From positions 3,817,501 to 3,881,500 of the forward strand of contig NZ_CP069354.1 of the NCBI RefSeq assembly GCF_016864375.1: a stretch of DNA of 64,000 nucleotides. Reading direction: 5' to 3'. Numbering within the stretch: position 1 is the first letter of the stretch; each line of letters starts with the position of its first letter. Under the pieces are notes generated by a model, which searched no databases, was not told the DNA's origin, and saw only the letters and a program-made list of their open reading frames with translations. Source of the DNA: Microvirga sp. VF16 (lineage in GTDB: Bacteria > Pseudomonadota > Alphaproteobacteria > Rhizobiales > Beijerinckiaceae). Position numbers and translations under genes: made by a program. Shown one piece after another: positions 16,390 through 24,625 of this stretch.

Positions 16390-17036
16390 GCCTCAAGCTC
16401 CTTTTGGTTGGGCTGGAACATAGTACGGATCTCAGACCGGAGAACCGGCAAAAGCTCGGCCTCGAACCAGGAATTAGTCTTAAGCCAGCCGTTGTTGCGC
16501 CAGGATGGATGCGGCAGGGGCAGGATGCGGGGCTTTTGCGGATTGCCGAGAATCTCGCGCCAGCGCCGGACGGTCTCGGTCAGCCCATCCTTGAAATCGT
16601 CGCCCATATGCCAGGCCTGGGCGTATTGCCCGATCAGCAGGACGAGATCGAGATGGGGAAGCGCCTCGAAGAGCGGCTGGCGCCAGGCCTCTGCACATTC
16701 CCGGCGCGGGCTGAGATCGCCGCCCTTGGCATCCTGCCCCGGGAAGCAGGAGCCCATGGGGACGATGGCGATCTTGGAGGCGTCGTAGAAGGTGGCCTTG
16801 TCGATCCCGAGCCAGTCGCGCAGCCGTGTGCCCGAGCGGTCGTCGAACGGGATTCCGCTCGCATGGGCACGGGTTCCGGGTGCTTGGCTGGCGATGCACA
16901 GGCGCGCGGTCACGCTGCCCTGGATGATCGGCCGCGGCTCATGCGGCAGGGCCGCTCCATAGCGCGGTGCGTCCCGGCAGATGCGGCAGGCTCTCAGTTG
17001 TGAGGCGAGAACGTCGAAATTGTGTGGGGAATCCAT
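16386..17036 (-). CDS. Uracil-DNA glycosylase family protein with Fe-S cysteine pattern
   Basis: A 216-aa protein of the uracil-DNA glycosylase superfamily. ASQAPGTRAHASGIPFDDRS corresponds to the water-activating and uracil-binding region, and LPHPSWRNNGW to the C-terminal His motif. Four Cys residues at 17, 20, 97 and 114 have the spacing expected for the [4Fe-4S] loop of family 4/5-type enzymes. The ATG at 17036 is preferred; an upstream extension adds atypical residues. It is translationally coupled to the PaaG-like gene, an odd pairing with no obvious pathway link. Confidence 0.82.
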   Translation of the reverse strand: MDSPHNFDVLASQLRACRICRDAPRYGAALPHEPRPIIQGSVTARLCIASQAPGTRAHASGIPFDDRSGTRLRDWLGIDKATFYDASKIAIVPMGSCFPGQDAKGGDLSPRRECAEAWRQPLFEALPHLDLVLLIGQYAQAWHMGDDFKDGLTETVRRWREILGNPQKPRILPLPHPSWRNNGWLKTNSWFEAELLPVLRSEIRTMFQPNQKELEA

Positions 17037-17139
17037 CCTCGCCAGATGGGGATCGGAACGGGATTTATCGAGGATTGCCGGCGCTCCCGCGCGGTGGCAG
17101 CTTGTCGCCATCGGAACGAGGAGCCCATCGGGAGGATCC

Positions 17140-17562
17140 ATGAAACCGCGCATTTCAGTGTTGACGCTTGGCGTCGACGATCTCGAGCGATCCGTTGCCT
17201 TCTACCGCGATGGCTTGGGGCTCGCGACCGAAGGCATCATTGGCAAGGAGTTCGAACACGGTGCCGTCGCCTTCTTCGACCTGCAATCGGGATTGAAGCT
17301 GGCAGTCTGGGCGCAGAACGACATCGCTCATGACACGGGCCTCCCGAAGACGGCCCGCTCTCCGACTGGCTTCACGATCGGCCACAACGTCGCAAGCAAG
17401 AGCGAAGTCGGCGCGGTGATGGAACAGGCCCGGAAAGCCGGCGCAACCATCTTCAAGGAAGCGCAGGACACGTTCTACGGCGGCTATGCCGGCTATTTCC
17501 AGGACCCGGACGGGCATGTTTGGGAAATCGTCTGGAATCCGGCCTTCCTCCCAACCGATTGA
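17140..17562 (+). CDS. VOC family (glyoxalase/bleomycin-resistance fold) protein
   Basis: A 140-aa protein made of two beta-alpha-beta-beta-beta modules. It starts ISVLTLGVDDLERSVAFYRD and ends with GYAGYFQDPDGHVWEIVWNP, where the Glu is the usual metal ligand. A GGAGG site precedes the ATG at 17140. Family members include glyoxalases, dioxygenases and antibiotic-binding proteins, so the reaction is unknown. It is divergent from the uracil-DNA glycosylase gene, with about 100 bases between the starts. Confidence 0.85.
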   Translation: MKPRISVLTLGVDDLERSVAFYRDGLGLATEGIIGKEFEHGAVAFFDLQSGLKLAVWAQNDIAHDTGLPKTARSPTGFTIGHNVASKSEVGAVMEQARKAGATIFKEAQDTFYGGYAGYFQDPDGHVWEIVWNPAFLPTD

Positions 17563-17583
17563 CCGGAACAGTCTCGGCTAAAA

Positions 17584-18096
17584 TCAGCCGCCGTGAACAT
17601 GCGCCCTGCGCCAGTCCTGCGGCCGCTCGAACTCGCCCTCCCAGAGACCCGCCGAGCGATTGCGGGCGCGGGTTTCCTCATAGTCGTAATCGCGCCCATA
17701 GGAGACGGCCCAGCCGTCCTCCACCATACGGGCGCCGATGTCTCGACCAGCCACCGTGCAGCGCGCCAGGATGCGCTGATAGCGGTCGCGGCCGGCGGCG
17801 CGGCAGCGAACAGTCTCGCCGGAGACGAGATCGATCAGCGCCCGGCGTGAGATCTCGCCGCAGGCGTAAGTCCGCCCAGCGCGAGCGCATCTTTGCTCCA
17901 GCTCCGGCGCGTCGATGCCCTTGATGCGGATGCGGGTCTCGCCGATACGGATCGTATCCCCATCGGTGACCTGCGCCCTGCCCTCGAGCAAGCGCCCACT
18001 CGGCTTCAGCACGAGCCCGGCCCCGCCGGCGAGCCCCAGCGCAACGATCAGCGAGGTGATGCCGCTCGACCGGGAGCGGCGACGTCGAAACCTCAC
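17584..18096 (-). CDS. Thermonuclease (SNase-like) family protein
   Basis: A 170-aa protein with an Arg-rich N-terminus followed by one hydrophobic helix (about residues 13-30), then the SNase barrel. QVTDGDTIRIGETRIRIKGI followed by DAPE supplies the Ca-binding Asp residues and the catalytic Arg region. DRYQRILARC and RNRSAGLWEGEFERP are the later family signatures. It probably acts in the periplasm, anchored by its helix. Its start overlaps the cobT stop by four bases, so the two are read from one message although their functions seem unrelated. Confidence 0.88.
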   Translation of the reverse strand: MRFRRRRSRSSGITSLIVALGLAGGAGLVLKPSGRLLEGRAQVTDGDTIRIGETRIRIKGIDAPELEQRCARAGRTYACGEISRRALIDLVSGETVRCRAAGRDRYQRILARCTVAGRDIGARMVEDGWAVSYGRDYDYEETRARNRSAGLWEGEFERPQDWRRAHVHGG

Positions 18097-19118
18097 GACA
18101 GGCGCTCGGAAACTCCTGCCTGCCCAAAGGTGGCCATGTCCCTGTGGACCGCCGCCGCCGCCTTCACGAGACCGACCGCCAAAGCCGCGCCCGAGCCCTC
18201 GCCCAGCCGCATGCCGAGCGCGAGCAGCGGGACCTTACCCAGTCGGGTCAGCACATCCTGGTGTGCGCCTTCCGCGCTCAAATGGCCGGCGATGCAATGA
18301 TCGATGGTCGAGGGGTGAATGGCGTGGAGGATGGAAGCGGCAGACGTCGCCACATAGCCATCGAGCACCACCGGGATCCGCTGCAGCCGCGCGGCCAGGA
18401 TCGCGCCGACCATGGCGGCAATCTCGCGTCCGCCGAGGCGGCGCAGCACCTCAAGCGGATCCTTCAGGTTGTCGCCGTGATGGGCGATGGCCGCCTCGAC
18501 CGCCGCGACCTTGCGTCTGAGGCCCTCGTCGTCCACGCCCGTGCCGCGTCCCACCCAATGCTCGGCCGGCCCGCCGTAAAGCGCCGTATAGATCGCGGCC
18601 GCGATGGTCGTGTTGCCGATGCCCATCTCGCCGATAGCGAGAAGATCGGTGCCACCGGCAATCGCCTCCATGCCGAAGGCCATGGTGGCGACGCAGGCCT
18701 TTTCGTCCATGGCCTCAGTTTCGGTGATGTCGCCGGTCGGCATGTCGATGGCGAGATCGAAGACCTTGAAGCCCAGGCCGTAGGCCGCGCAGATCTGGTT
18801 GATGGCAGCCCCGCCCGCGGCGAAGTTCTCCAGCATCTGGCGGTTCACGTCCGAGGGAAAAGCCGAGACGCCCCTGGCGGTAACGCCATGGCTTGCCGCA
18901 AAGACGCAGACGAGCGGACGGTCGACGCTGGGGGTCGATTTGGCCTGCCAGGCGGCGAGCCACTCGGCGATCCGCTCCAGACGGCCTAGGCTCCCGGCGG
19001 GCTTGGTGAGTTGCTGATCCCGCAGCCGCACGGCCTCGACGGCGGCCTCGTCCGGACCCGGCATGGTCGTGATCAGGCGGCGGATATCGTCGAAAGGTGA
19101 GGACACGGCATCAGACAT
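18093..19118 (-). CDS. cobT: Nicotinate-nucleotide--dimethylbenzimidazole phosphoribosyltransferase
   Basis: A 341-aa enzyme that makes alpha-ribazole phosphate for the lower ligand of cobalamin. Diagnostic blocks include TKPAGSLGRLERIAEWLAAW near residue 45, FAASHGVTARGVSAFP, AIGEMGIGNTTIAAAI and GYVATSAASILHAI, with a catalytic Glu near the C-terminus (LGMRLGEGSGAALA). The ATG at 19118 with GGAG upstream is chosen over an in-frame codon at 19142. It is divergent from cobS; the 77-bp gap between the starts is too short for a cobalamin riboswitch and I see none. Confidence 0.96.
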   Translation of the reverse strand: MSDAVSSPFDDIRRLITTMPGPDEAAVEAVRLRDQQLTKPAGSLGRLERIAEWLAAWQAKSTPSVDRPLVCVFAASHGVTARGVSAFPSDVNRQMLENFAAGGAAINQICAAYGLGFKVFDLAIDMPTGDITETEAMDEKACVATMAFGMEAIAGGTDLLAIGEMGIGNTTIAAAIYTALYGGPAEHWVGRGTGVDDEGLRRKVAAVEAAIAHHGDNLKDPLEVLRRLGGREIAAMVGAILAARLQRIPVVLDGYVATSAASILHAIHPSTIDHCIAGHLSAEGAHQDVLTRLGKVPLLALGMRLGEGSGAALAVGLVKAAAAVHRDMATFGQAGVSERLS

Positions 19119-19195
19119 GGAGGGCTCCGGCCCAAGGGGCATTGCAGAACGCGAAGAGGCGTGACCTATAACGACCCATGCACGCGGGGTGAAGC

Positions 19196-20032
19196 ATGTC
19201 GGAGCAATTTGAACAGGGCGAGGCCGCGACCTTGAGTGGTTGGCAGGCGGCTGCGGCCGACCTAGCCCATTGCGTGCGCTTCTATTCCCGCCTTCCGGTG
19301 CCAGCCCTGCCGTGGGAGCAGAACGCCCATGCGCTGCCGAGTTTTCCGCGCTTGGTACGGATGATTCCCCTCGCTGGCCTCGTGATCGGCCTCTTGCCGG
19401 CGGCTTTGCTGGGCTTGGCGCTGACGCTCGGACTCGGCCCCTGGCTCTCCGCCATCCTCGCGGTCGCCGCCATGGTGATCACGACCGGGGGGCTTCACGA
19501 GGACGGGCTTGCCGACATGGCAGACAGCTTCGGCGGTTCGACCCGCGAAAAGCGCCTGGAGATCATGCGGGACAGCCGAATCGGCTCCTTCGGCGCCTCG
19601 GCCCTGTTCCTGTCCCTCGCACTCCGGATCGGCGCTCTCGCCACACTTGCTTCGCGTATCGACGGCAGCGCCGTTATCGCGGTGGTTCTCATCGTCGCTT
19701 CCCTGTCCCGTACGGCAGGCCTCATGCCCCTTGTCTTCCTCTCCCCGGCCCGCCGGGACGGAATCGCCCGGTCTGTCGGGCAGCCGGCGCGAGAGACGTT
19801 TTGGCTCGCGGCGGGGATCGCGGGCGGAATCTCCGTCATTCTGGGAGCGATTGCTGGCCTGCCTCCATCCGGCATCGCCCTGATGCTGGTGCTGTCGGCC
19901 CTCTCGGGTGCTGCGCTCACCGGCTTCGCCTCGCGCCACCTCGGCGGGCAGACGGGAGATGTTGCGGGCGCCGCGCAGCAGGTGGCGGAAATCGCTGCGT
20001 TGATCGGCCTCTTGACCGTTGTCCAGCCGTGA
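19196..20032 (+). CDS. cobS: Adenosylcobinamide-GDP ribazoletransferase (cobalamin synthase)
   Basis: A 278-aa integral membrane enzyme that joins adenosylcobinamide-GDP to alpha-ribazole in the last steps of cobalamin assembly. FYSRLPVPALPWE at the N-terminus and TTGGLHEDGLADMADSFGG, which holds the Asp residues binding Mg, are diagnostic. SREKRLEIMRDSRIGSFGA-like sequence follows, and five or six hydrophobic helices cover the rest. It pairs divergently with cobT and is followed after 15 bases by a DUF1289 gene. Confidence 0.95.
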   Translation: MSEQFEQGEAATLSGWQAAAADLAHCVRFYSRLPVPALPWEQNAHALPSFPRLVRMIPLAGLVIGLLPAALLGLALTLGLGPWLSAILAVAAMVITTGGLHEDGLADMADSFGGSTREKRLEIMRDSRIGSFGASALFLSLALRIGALATLASRIDGSAVIAVVLIVASLSRTAGLMPLVFLSPARRDGIARSVGQPARETFWLAAGIAGGISVILGAIAGLPPSGIALMLVLSALSGAALTGFASRHLGGQTGDVAGAAQQVAEIAALIGLLTVVQP

Positions 20033-20047
20033 CGACATGAAGGTAGA

Positions 20048-20263
20048 ATGACCCGCGTCTCCAGCCCCTGCATCCGAGTCTGCACTCTCGACCCTGAAAC
20101 CGGGCTCTGCGAAGGTTGCGGCCGCACGCGGGAGGAAATCGCCAGCTGGTACCGAATTCCGGAGGAGGAACGCCAGCGTATCATGGCCGAGCTGCCAGAG
20201 CGCATGCGCGAGGCCTTCGCCCTTGTGTCTCCCTTCGCGCCCGAACCCGACAAGGCGGAATGA
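20048..20263 (+). CDS. DUF1289 family small Cys-rich protein
   Basis: A 71-aa protein with the DUF1289 Cys pattern SPCIRVCTLDPETGLCEGCG followed by RTREEIASWYRI. Four Cys residues (8, 12, 21, 24) suggest a metal or Fe-S site. The C-terminal half is helical and acidic. Its stop overlaps the next gene's start (ATGA), so it is coupled to the aspartic protease gene and likely transcribed with cobS. The function is unknown. Confidence 0.88.
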   Translation: MTRVSSPCIRVCTLDPETGLCEGCGRTREEIASWYRIPEEERQRIMAELPERMREAFALVSPFAPEPDKAE

Positions 20264-20967
20264 TGCTGGGGATTCGCGGCGCGGGCCTCCTCCTTCTCCT
20301 GGCCGCCCTCCTGGTCGGGCTGTTCGCCGATGATCCCGTCGGCGAGTTCTCGGCTCTCGAAGCGTCCGGCCTTTTAGCCCTCGGCGGTCTTTCTTTCCTC
20401 ATGGCCGGTTCCATCGTCGAAGGCTTTTCCCGCCATTGGACCTATGGCGTTCAATCCATCGCGATCAGCGGCGGCATTCTCATCGCCCTGCTGGCGATCT
20501 ATGCATCGCGAAGCGAATTGCAGACCGTGATCGACCGCGCCATCGGCGACATCGCGGTCGGCCGCACTGTCGTCACACCGGAGGGCGAGGTGGTGGCCGC
20601 GCGCCGGACGGATGGCAGCTTCATGGTGCGGGGCGAGGTGAACGGCCACGAGACCCGTTTCATCTTCGACACCGGCGCCAGCACCGTGGTGCTGCGTGCG
20701 GAGAATGCCGAAGCCCTCGGCTTCAAGCCTGAGAGCCTGAACTACTCCATCCCCGTTGCGACCGCCAATGGCAGCGCCCTCGCCGCCCCCATCGTCATCG
20801 ACCGCCTGACCATCGGCTCGATCACCGAGCGCAACGTCCGCGCGCTGATCGCCCGCTCAGGCGTGCTGCATGCCAACTTGCTCGGGATGAGCTTTCTCGA
20901 GCGGCTGGGCTCCTACGAGGTGCGGGGCAACCGTCTGATTTTGCGGGGCAAGGAAGACGCCAGCTAG
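20260..20967 (+). CDS. TIGR02281 family clan AA aspartic protease, membrane-anchored
   Basis: A 235-aa protein with three hydrophobic helices (about residues 5-22, 33-53 and 62-82) followed by a single retropepsin-like domain. The active-site motif FIFDTGASTVVLR lies near residue 132, and LLGMSFLERLGSYEVRGNRL closes the domain. One DTGA per chain implies a homodimeric protease. The ATG at 20260 overlaps the DUF1289 stop and has GGCGG upstream; a second ATG immediately follows. The substrate is unknown; it would act on the periplasmic side or on membrane proteins. Confidence 0.9.
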   Translation: MMLGIRGAGLLLLLAALLVGLFADDPVGEFSALEASGLLALGGLSFLMAGSIVEGFSRHWTYGVQSIAISGGILIALLAIYASRSELQTVIDRAIGDIAVGRTVVTPEGEVVAARRTDGSFMVRGEVNGHETRFIFDTGASTVVLRAENAEALGFKPESLNYSIPVATANGSALAAPIVIDRLTIGSITERNVRALIARSGVLHANLLGMSFLERLGSYEVRGNRLILRGKEDAS

Positions 20968-20971
20968 CACG

Positions 20972-21141
20972 CTGTCATCCCGGACGGCAAAGCCGATCCG
21001 GGATCGGATGCAGGATGAGGTGTCTGACCTCAACACTGTCATTCCCGCGAAGGCGGGAATCCATAAATGCTGACGGCGCCAAACTGGTTGAAGGTTGTGG
21101 CTATGGATCCCGGGCTCCGCTGCGCGGCCCCGGGATGACAG
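20972..21141. repeat. Cluster of R3-type palindromic repeats
   Basis: The gap between the protease gene and dusA is filled by several inverted repeats: TCATCCCGGA..TCCGGGAT, CATTCCCGCG..CGCGGGAAT and a CCCGGG-rich end, TGCGCGGCCCCGGGATGACA. The last portion matches, in inverted orientation, the R3 element at 61885-62028. It also lies just beyond both convergent gene ends and may serve as a terminator. Confidence 0.75.
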
Positions 21142-21146
21142 CAAAC

Positions 21147-22145
21147 TTACTCGGCAGCGTTAAGCGCAGGCACCGTCTCGCTCCGCGCCACATGCGCCAC
21201 CGCATCCCGCAAGGTCTGCAGATTCGCGCCCGGCTTCACCGCCTCCGTCGCCAGATGGCGGCGATAGGCCCGTGCGCCGGGGCGGCCGGTGAAGAGACCG
21301 AGCATGTGGCGGGTGATGTTGTGCAGGCGCTCGCCCTTCGCGAGTTGCTCCGCGATATAGGGCTCATAGGCCTCGACCGCCTCGAACCCGTCCACAACGG
21401 GGGAAGCTTCGCCATAAAGCTCGGGATCGACCCCAAGCAGGATTTCAGGCTCGTGATAGGCCACGCGGCCGAGCATCACGCCGTCCACATGCTTCAGGTG
21501 CTCGTGCACCTCGGCCATGGTCTTGATGCCGCCATTGATGGCGATGGGAAGATCCGGGCGGGCCTGCTTCAGCTGGTAGACCCTGTTGTAATCGAGCGGC
21601 GGAATGTCTCGGTTTTCCTTCGGCGACAAACCTTGCAGCCAGGCTTTGCGGGCATGGACCGTCAGCTCGTCGCAGCCGGCCGCCACCACGCAATCGGTCA
21701 GGCGGTTCAAAGCCTCTTCCGTATCCTGATCGTCGACGCCGATCCGGCACTTCACCGTCACCGGCAGGGACACGGCCGCCTTCATGGCCGCCACGCACTC
21801 GCCGACCAGCACCGGCTCCTGCATCAGGCAGGCGCCGAAACGGCCGTTCTGCACCCGGTCGGAGGGGCAGCCCACATTGAGGTTGATCTCGTCATAACCG
21901 AAATCGGCGCAGATCCTGGCGGCTTTCGCCAGATCGGCCGGATCCGACCCGCCAAGCTGCACCGCCACCGGATGCTCGGAAGGGCTGAAGCCTAACAACC
22001 GCTCCCGCGGCCCATGAATGACCGCTCCCGTGGTGACCATCTCCGTATAAAGCCGTGCCCGGCGCGACAGGACGCGGTGGAACGCCCGGCAATGCCGGTC
22101 GGTCCACTCCATCATGGGCGCAACGGTGAGAAATTTCTGAGTCAT
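21147..22145 (-). CDS. dusA: tRNA dihydrouridine(20/20a) synthase DusA
   Basis: A 332-aa flavoenzyme that reduces U20/U20a in the tRNA D loop. The N-terminal VAPMMEWTDRHCRAFHR is the DusA signature. NVGCPSDRVQNGRFGACLM carries the catalytic Cys, GVDDQDTEE and HARKAWLQGLSPKENRDIPP are DusA-specific, and VMLGRVAYHEPEIL closes the FMN site. Length and start are typical. Confidence 0.96.
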   Translation of the reverse strand: MTQKFLTVAPMMEWTDRHCRAFHRVLSRRARLYTEMVTTGAVIHGPRERLLGFSPSEHPVAVQLGGSDPADLAKAARICADFGYDEINLNVGCPSDRVQNGRFGACLMQEPVLVGECVAAMKAAVSLPVTVKCRIGVDDQDTEEALNRLTDCVVAAGCDELTVHARKAWLQGLSPKENRDIPPLDYNRVYQLKQARPDLPIAINGGIKTMAEVHEHLKHVDGVMLGRVAYHEPEILLGVDPELYGEASPVVDGFEAVEAYEPYIAEQLAKGERLHNITRHMLGLFTGRPGARAYRRHLATEAVKPGANLQTLRDAVAHVARSETVPALNAAE

Positions 22146-22377
22146 CTCGGAATAGTTTCTAGGAGAGGTTTCCGGTCGATCGGGCGTTGGCGAGGCTTTT
22201 CCAATATGGTGCTTGCAATCTCAAGGAAAATAAGCGGGATCCGATGCCACAGGCGCTGATTGCCAAAGTTTCAACGGTCGAGCTCACCGCATTCTGGCCA
22301 GATTGAGCCTGTGACCTGCAAGCTCGGCTGAGCCGAATCCCGTTCGAAAACCATATGATTCAGATGAGGACGGATCC

Positions 22378-22878
22378 ATGCAGATCAATTGGCTGCTTCT
22401 CACAGAAAGTCCTAGCGGCATTCCCATCCCCACTTACGGCCAATATGGCGGCCCCAACTGGTCGGGCGGCGAATTTGTCGGTGACGACGAGCCAGGGAAT
22501 TATACCGTCAAGCCCGAGGACCCGCTGGACGCCCTGTTCCGCCGCCATGACAAGGCCTATGATCAACCCGACACCCTCCTGCGGGCCAAGGCCGATCTTC
22601 GACTGATCAAGGAGATCCTGAAGCAGTCTCCCGATGCCGTCACGGGCGAAGGTGATCTTTATGCAGGGGCTGCCGTGCTGGCCATGCTCCACCAGATCGC
22701 GGTCGTGAACGGCCATCCCGAACTTCTGGCCAAGGTCGATCTGGGCAAGATCATCCAGGGCGCTCTCGACCGCATCGAGGACGGCAGCATCACGCCCGAG
22801 CCGCAGGAAGTCGCAGCCCTCACCACATGGCTTATGTGGACGGCCCCCGCCTCGCAAGAAGATTTCGGCATGGTTTGA
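22378..22878 (+). CDS. Phospholipase A2-like protein
   Basis: A 166-aa protein with the arrangement of a secretory/parvovirus-type phospholipase A2: a Gly-rich calcium-loop-like segment YGGPNWSGGEF (residues 23-33) and the catalytic His-Asp helix PLDALFRRHDKAYD (His57, Asp58). Similar segments occur at the N-terminus of some large RTX proteins in Alphaproteobacteria. There is no signal peptide or RTX repeat, so it is either exported by another route or is a detached domain. It ends about 20 bases before an IS110-family element. The fold assignment rests on motif only. Confidence 0.6.
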   Translation: MQINWLLLTESPSGIPIPTYGQYGGPNWSGGEFVGDDEPGNYTVKPEDPLDALFRRHDKAYDQPDTLLRAKADLRLIKEILKQSPDAVTGEGDLYAGAAVLAMLHQIAVVNGHPELLAKVDLGKIIQGALDRIEDGSITPEPQEVAALTTWLMWTAPASQEDFGMV

Positions 22879-22898
22879 TCGGATCGCTTGCGGTCATA

Positions 22899-24228
22899 TG
22901 TCCGGCCTTTCATTGCAGTCACACATGACCGCTGGCCAAGATGGCGTCCGCTCTGTGAGTTCCCAACAGCACCGCGGCCTCGCCAGACCACAGTCATGTG
23001 CGGAGTGTCTCACCGTCTGGATCGATCGATCACACCATCTGCTCGCTTCCTTGCAAGGTCCGACACCAGCTCAACACGAGAGCGCTTGAAGGGTTCTCAT
23101 GTCGGGCTGATCTCTACACAGCGCACGCCGCTGCCGATACTGACGCTGGGGCTTTGTAGCTCTCCCCTGTCACCATCAGCTTCCAGGCAATGCGGGCGAT
23201 CTTGTTGGCCAGCGCCACGGCAACCAGCTTGGGCGGCTTGCGCTGGAGCAACGCCACCAGCCACGGCGAAGGCGGCGCACTCTGGCCGCGCCGCAACTGC
23301 CGGATGACAGCAGTCGCCCCGACCACCAGCACGCTGCGCAGGGCCTCGTCACCGGCCCGCGTGATCACCCCATGCCGCACCTTGCCGGCGGTGGAATGAT
23401 CCTTCGGGGTCAAGCCAAGCCAGGCGGCAAAGTGGCGGGCCGAGCGAAAGGCCTCGGGTGCAGGCGTCTTCATCACCAACATCGCAGCGCCGATCGGACC
23501 CACCCCAGGAATCCTGGCCAAGCGTCGGCTGATCTCATGGGCGCGGTGCCAAGCCATGAGGCGATCTTCAATCTCCTCCAATCGGGCCTGCAGCTGCGCA
23601 TACTCCGTGGCCTGCATCGCAAACAGCTCCCGGGCGAGAGCCGGCAAGGTCTCCTCGGTTTTGACCCGCTCCAGCAGAGGCTCGATCCGGCACAGCCCCT
23701 TAGGGGCAATGAGCCCGAACTCCGCCGCATAGCCGCGGATCACGTTGACCAGCTGGGTGCGCTGCCGGATCAAGCGATCGCGCACGCCCACCAGCATCAA
23801 GGCCGCCTGCTGGTCGGCTGTTTTGACCGGCACGAAGCGCATGGTGGGCCGGCTCATCGCCTCGCAGATCGCCTCGGCATCAGCCGCATCGTTCTTGCCA
23901 CGCTTGACGTACGGCTTGGCCAATTGCGGCGCGATCAGCTTCACCTGGTGCCCTAACGACTGCAGAAGGCGCGCCCAATGGTGCGAGCCCCCACAGGCTT
24001 CAAGGGCAACTACGGTGGGCGGAAGCTTGCCAAAGAAGGTGATCAGATCCTGGCGCCGCAGCTTCTTGCGCAGCACCGGCTCCTCGGCGGCATTCACGCC
24101 GTGCAGTTGGAAGACGTGCTTTGACGTATCCATTCCGATGCGGATAATCTGGTCCATGGACGGTCTCCTGTGACTGAGATCTGCAACGACCTCATTCTGG
24201 CACAGCGATGCCGTAAGGGGGCCGTCCA
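22899..24228 (-). mobile_element. IS110-family insertion sequence, approximate limits
   Basis: An element of about 1.33 kb holding one transposase gene. The limits are tentative: TGTCCGGCC at 22899 and, on the other strand, TGGACGGCC ending at 24228 form imperfect inverted ends, both pointing inward. No target duplication is expected for this family. On its minus-strand reading the 5' non-coding end is short (about 70 bases) and the 3' non-coding end long (about 215 bases). That layout fits the IS1111 group, in which the guide RNA lies downstream of the transposase. The right edge coincides with the point at which a plus-strand reading frame becomes truncated. Confidence 0.6.
23114..24157 (-). 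CDS. IS110-family transposase
   Basis: A 347-aa DEDD recombinase that appears intact. The RuvC-like N-terminal domain carries Asp10 (RIGMDTSKHVFQLHG), Glu53 (ALEACGGSHH) and Asp90/Asp93 (KNDAADAEAI). The C-terminal Tnp20 domain has IPGVGPIGAAML and GLTPKDHSTAGKVRHG, with the catalytic Ser. The ATG at 24157 follows AGGAGA. Such enzymes cut and paste DNA guided by an element-encoded RNA. Confidence 0.95.
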   Translation of the reverse strand: MDQIIRIGMDTSKHVFQLHGVNAAEEPVLRKKLRRQDLITFFGKLPPTVVALEACGGSHHWARLLQSLGHQVKLIAPQLAKPYVKRGKNDAADAEAICEAMSRPTMRFVPVKTADQQAALMLVGVRDRLIRQRTQLVNVIRGYAAEFGLIAPKGLCRIEPLLERVKTEETLPALARELFAMQATEYAQLQARLEEIEDRLMAWHRAHEISRRLARIPGVGPIGAAMLVMKTPAPEAFRSARHFAAWLGLTPKDHSTAGKVRHGVITRAGDEALRSVLVVGATAVIRQLRRGQSAPPSPWLVALLQRKPPKLVAVALANKIARIAWKLMVTGESYKAPASVSAAACAV

Positions 24229-24570
24229 CTCCAACAGCAGCAAACCGCCGCCGTGCTTGCCGCGCGAGACGAGCCCATCTTCGCCTTTGCGGCGGACAAG
24301 CTGCTCGATCTCGCCGCCAGAATCTCCCAGACGAAGTCCCCTGCCATCCCCATCGATCTCACCGACGACGCCTTTGCTTACGTCTTCGGAGGAGCAAGCA
24401 ATTTCCTGACAGACGCGTTGGAATTCGTCACCGACCCGTGGCACCCGAAGAGCTTGATCGAGCTCGCCGTGGCAAACCATGAGACTCTTCCGACAATCCA
24501 GGAGCAAGTGCTGGATGCTCTGCCGAAGAAACTCGGCTTCCACGTCAACTTTGATGATTTCACCTTCTAG
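24217..24570 (+). pseudogene. 3' remnant of a gene cut by the IS110 element
   Basis: An open frame of about 117 codons lacks a convincing start: it opens after a stop at 24214 that lies inside the IS end, and the first possible start is GTG at 24253. The protein (DEPIFAFAADKLLDLAARIS, later LIELAVANHETLPTIQEQVL) is acidic and helical and ends FDDFTF. I do not recognise a family. The abrupt beginning at the IS edge suggests that the 5' part was lost or displaced by the insertion. Confidence 0.5.
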
Positions 24571-24625
24571 TGACCACCCCGGCATGGCGGCACTCTTTGC
24601 GGCCATGCCGAACAGGGGATGCTGT

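Noticed and set aside
19119..19195. Cobalamin riboswitch between cobT and cobS
   Set aside because: The gap is only 77 bases and has no B12-box-like conserved core.
24158..24409. A plus-strand frame starting beside the transposase
   Set aside because: It crosses the IS end and is out of frame with the remnant gene, and the product has no recognisable features.
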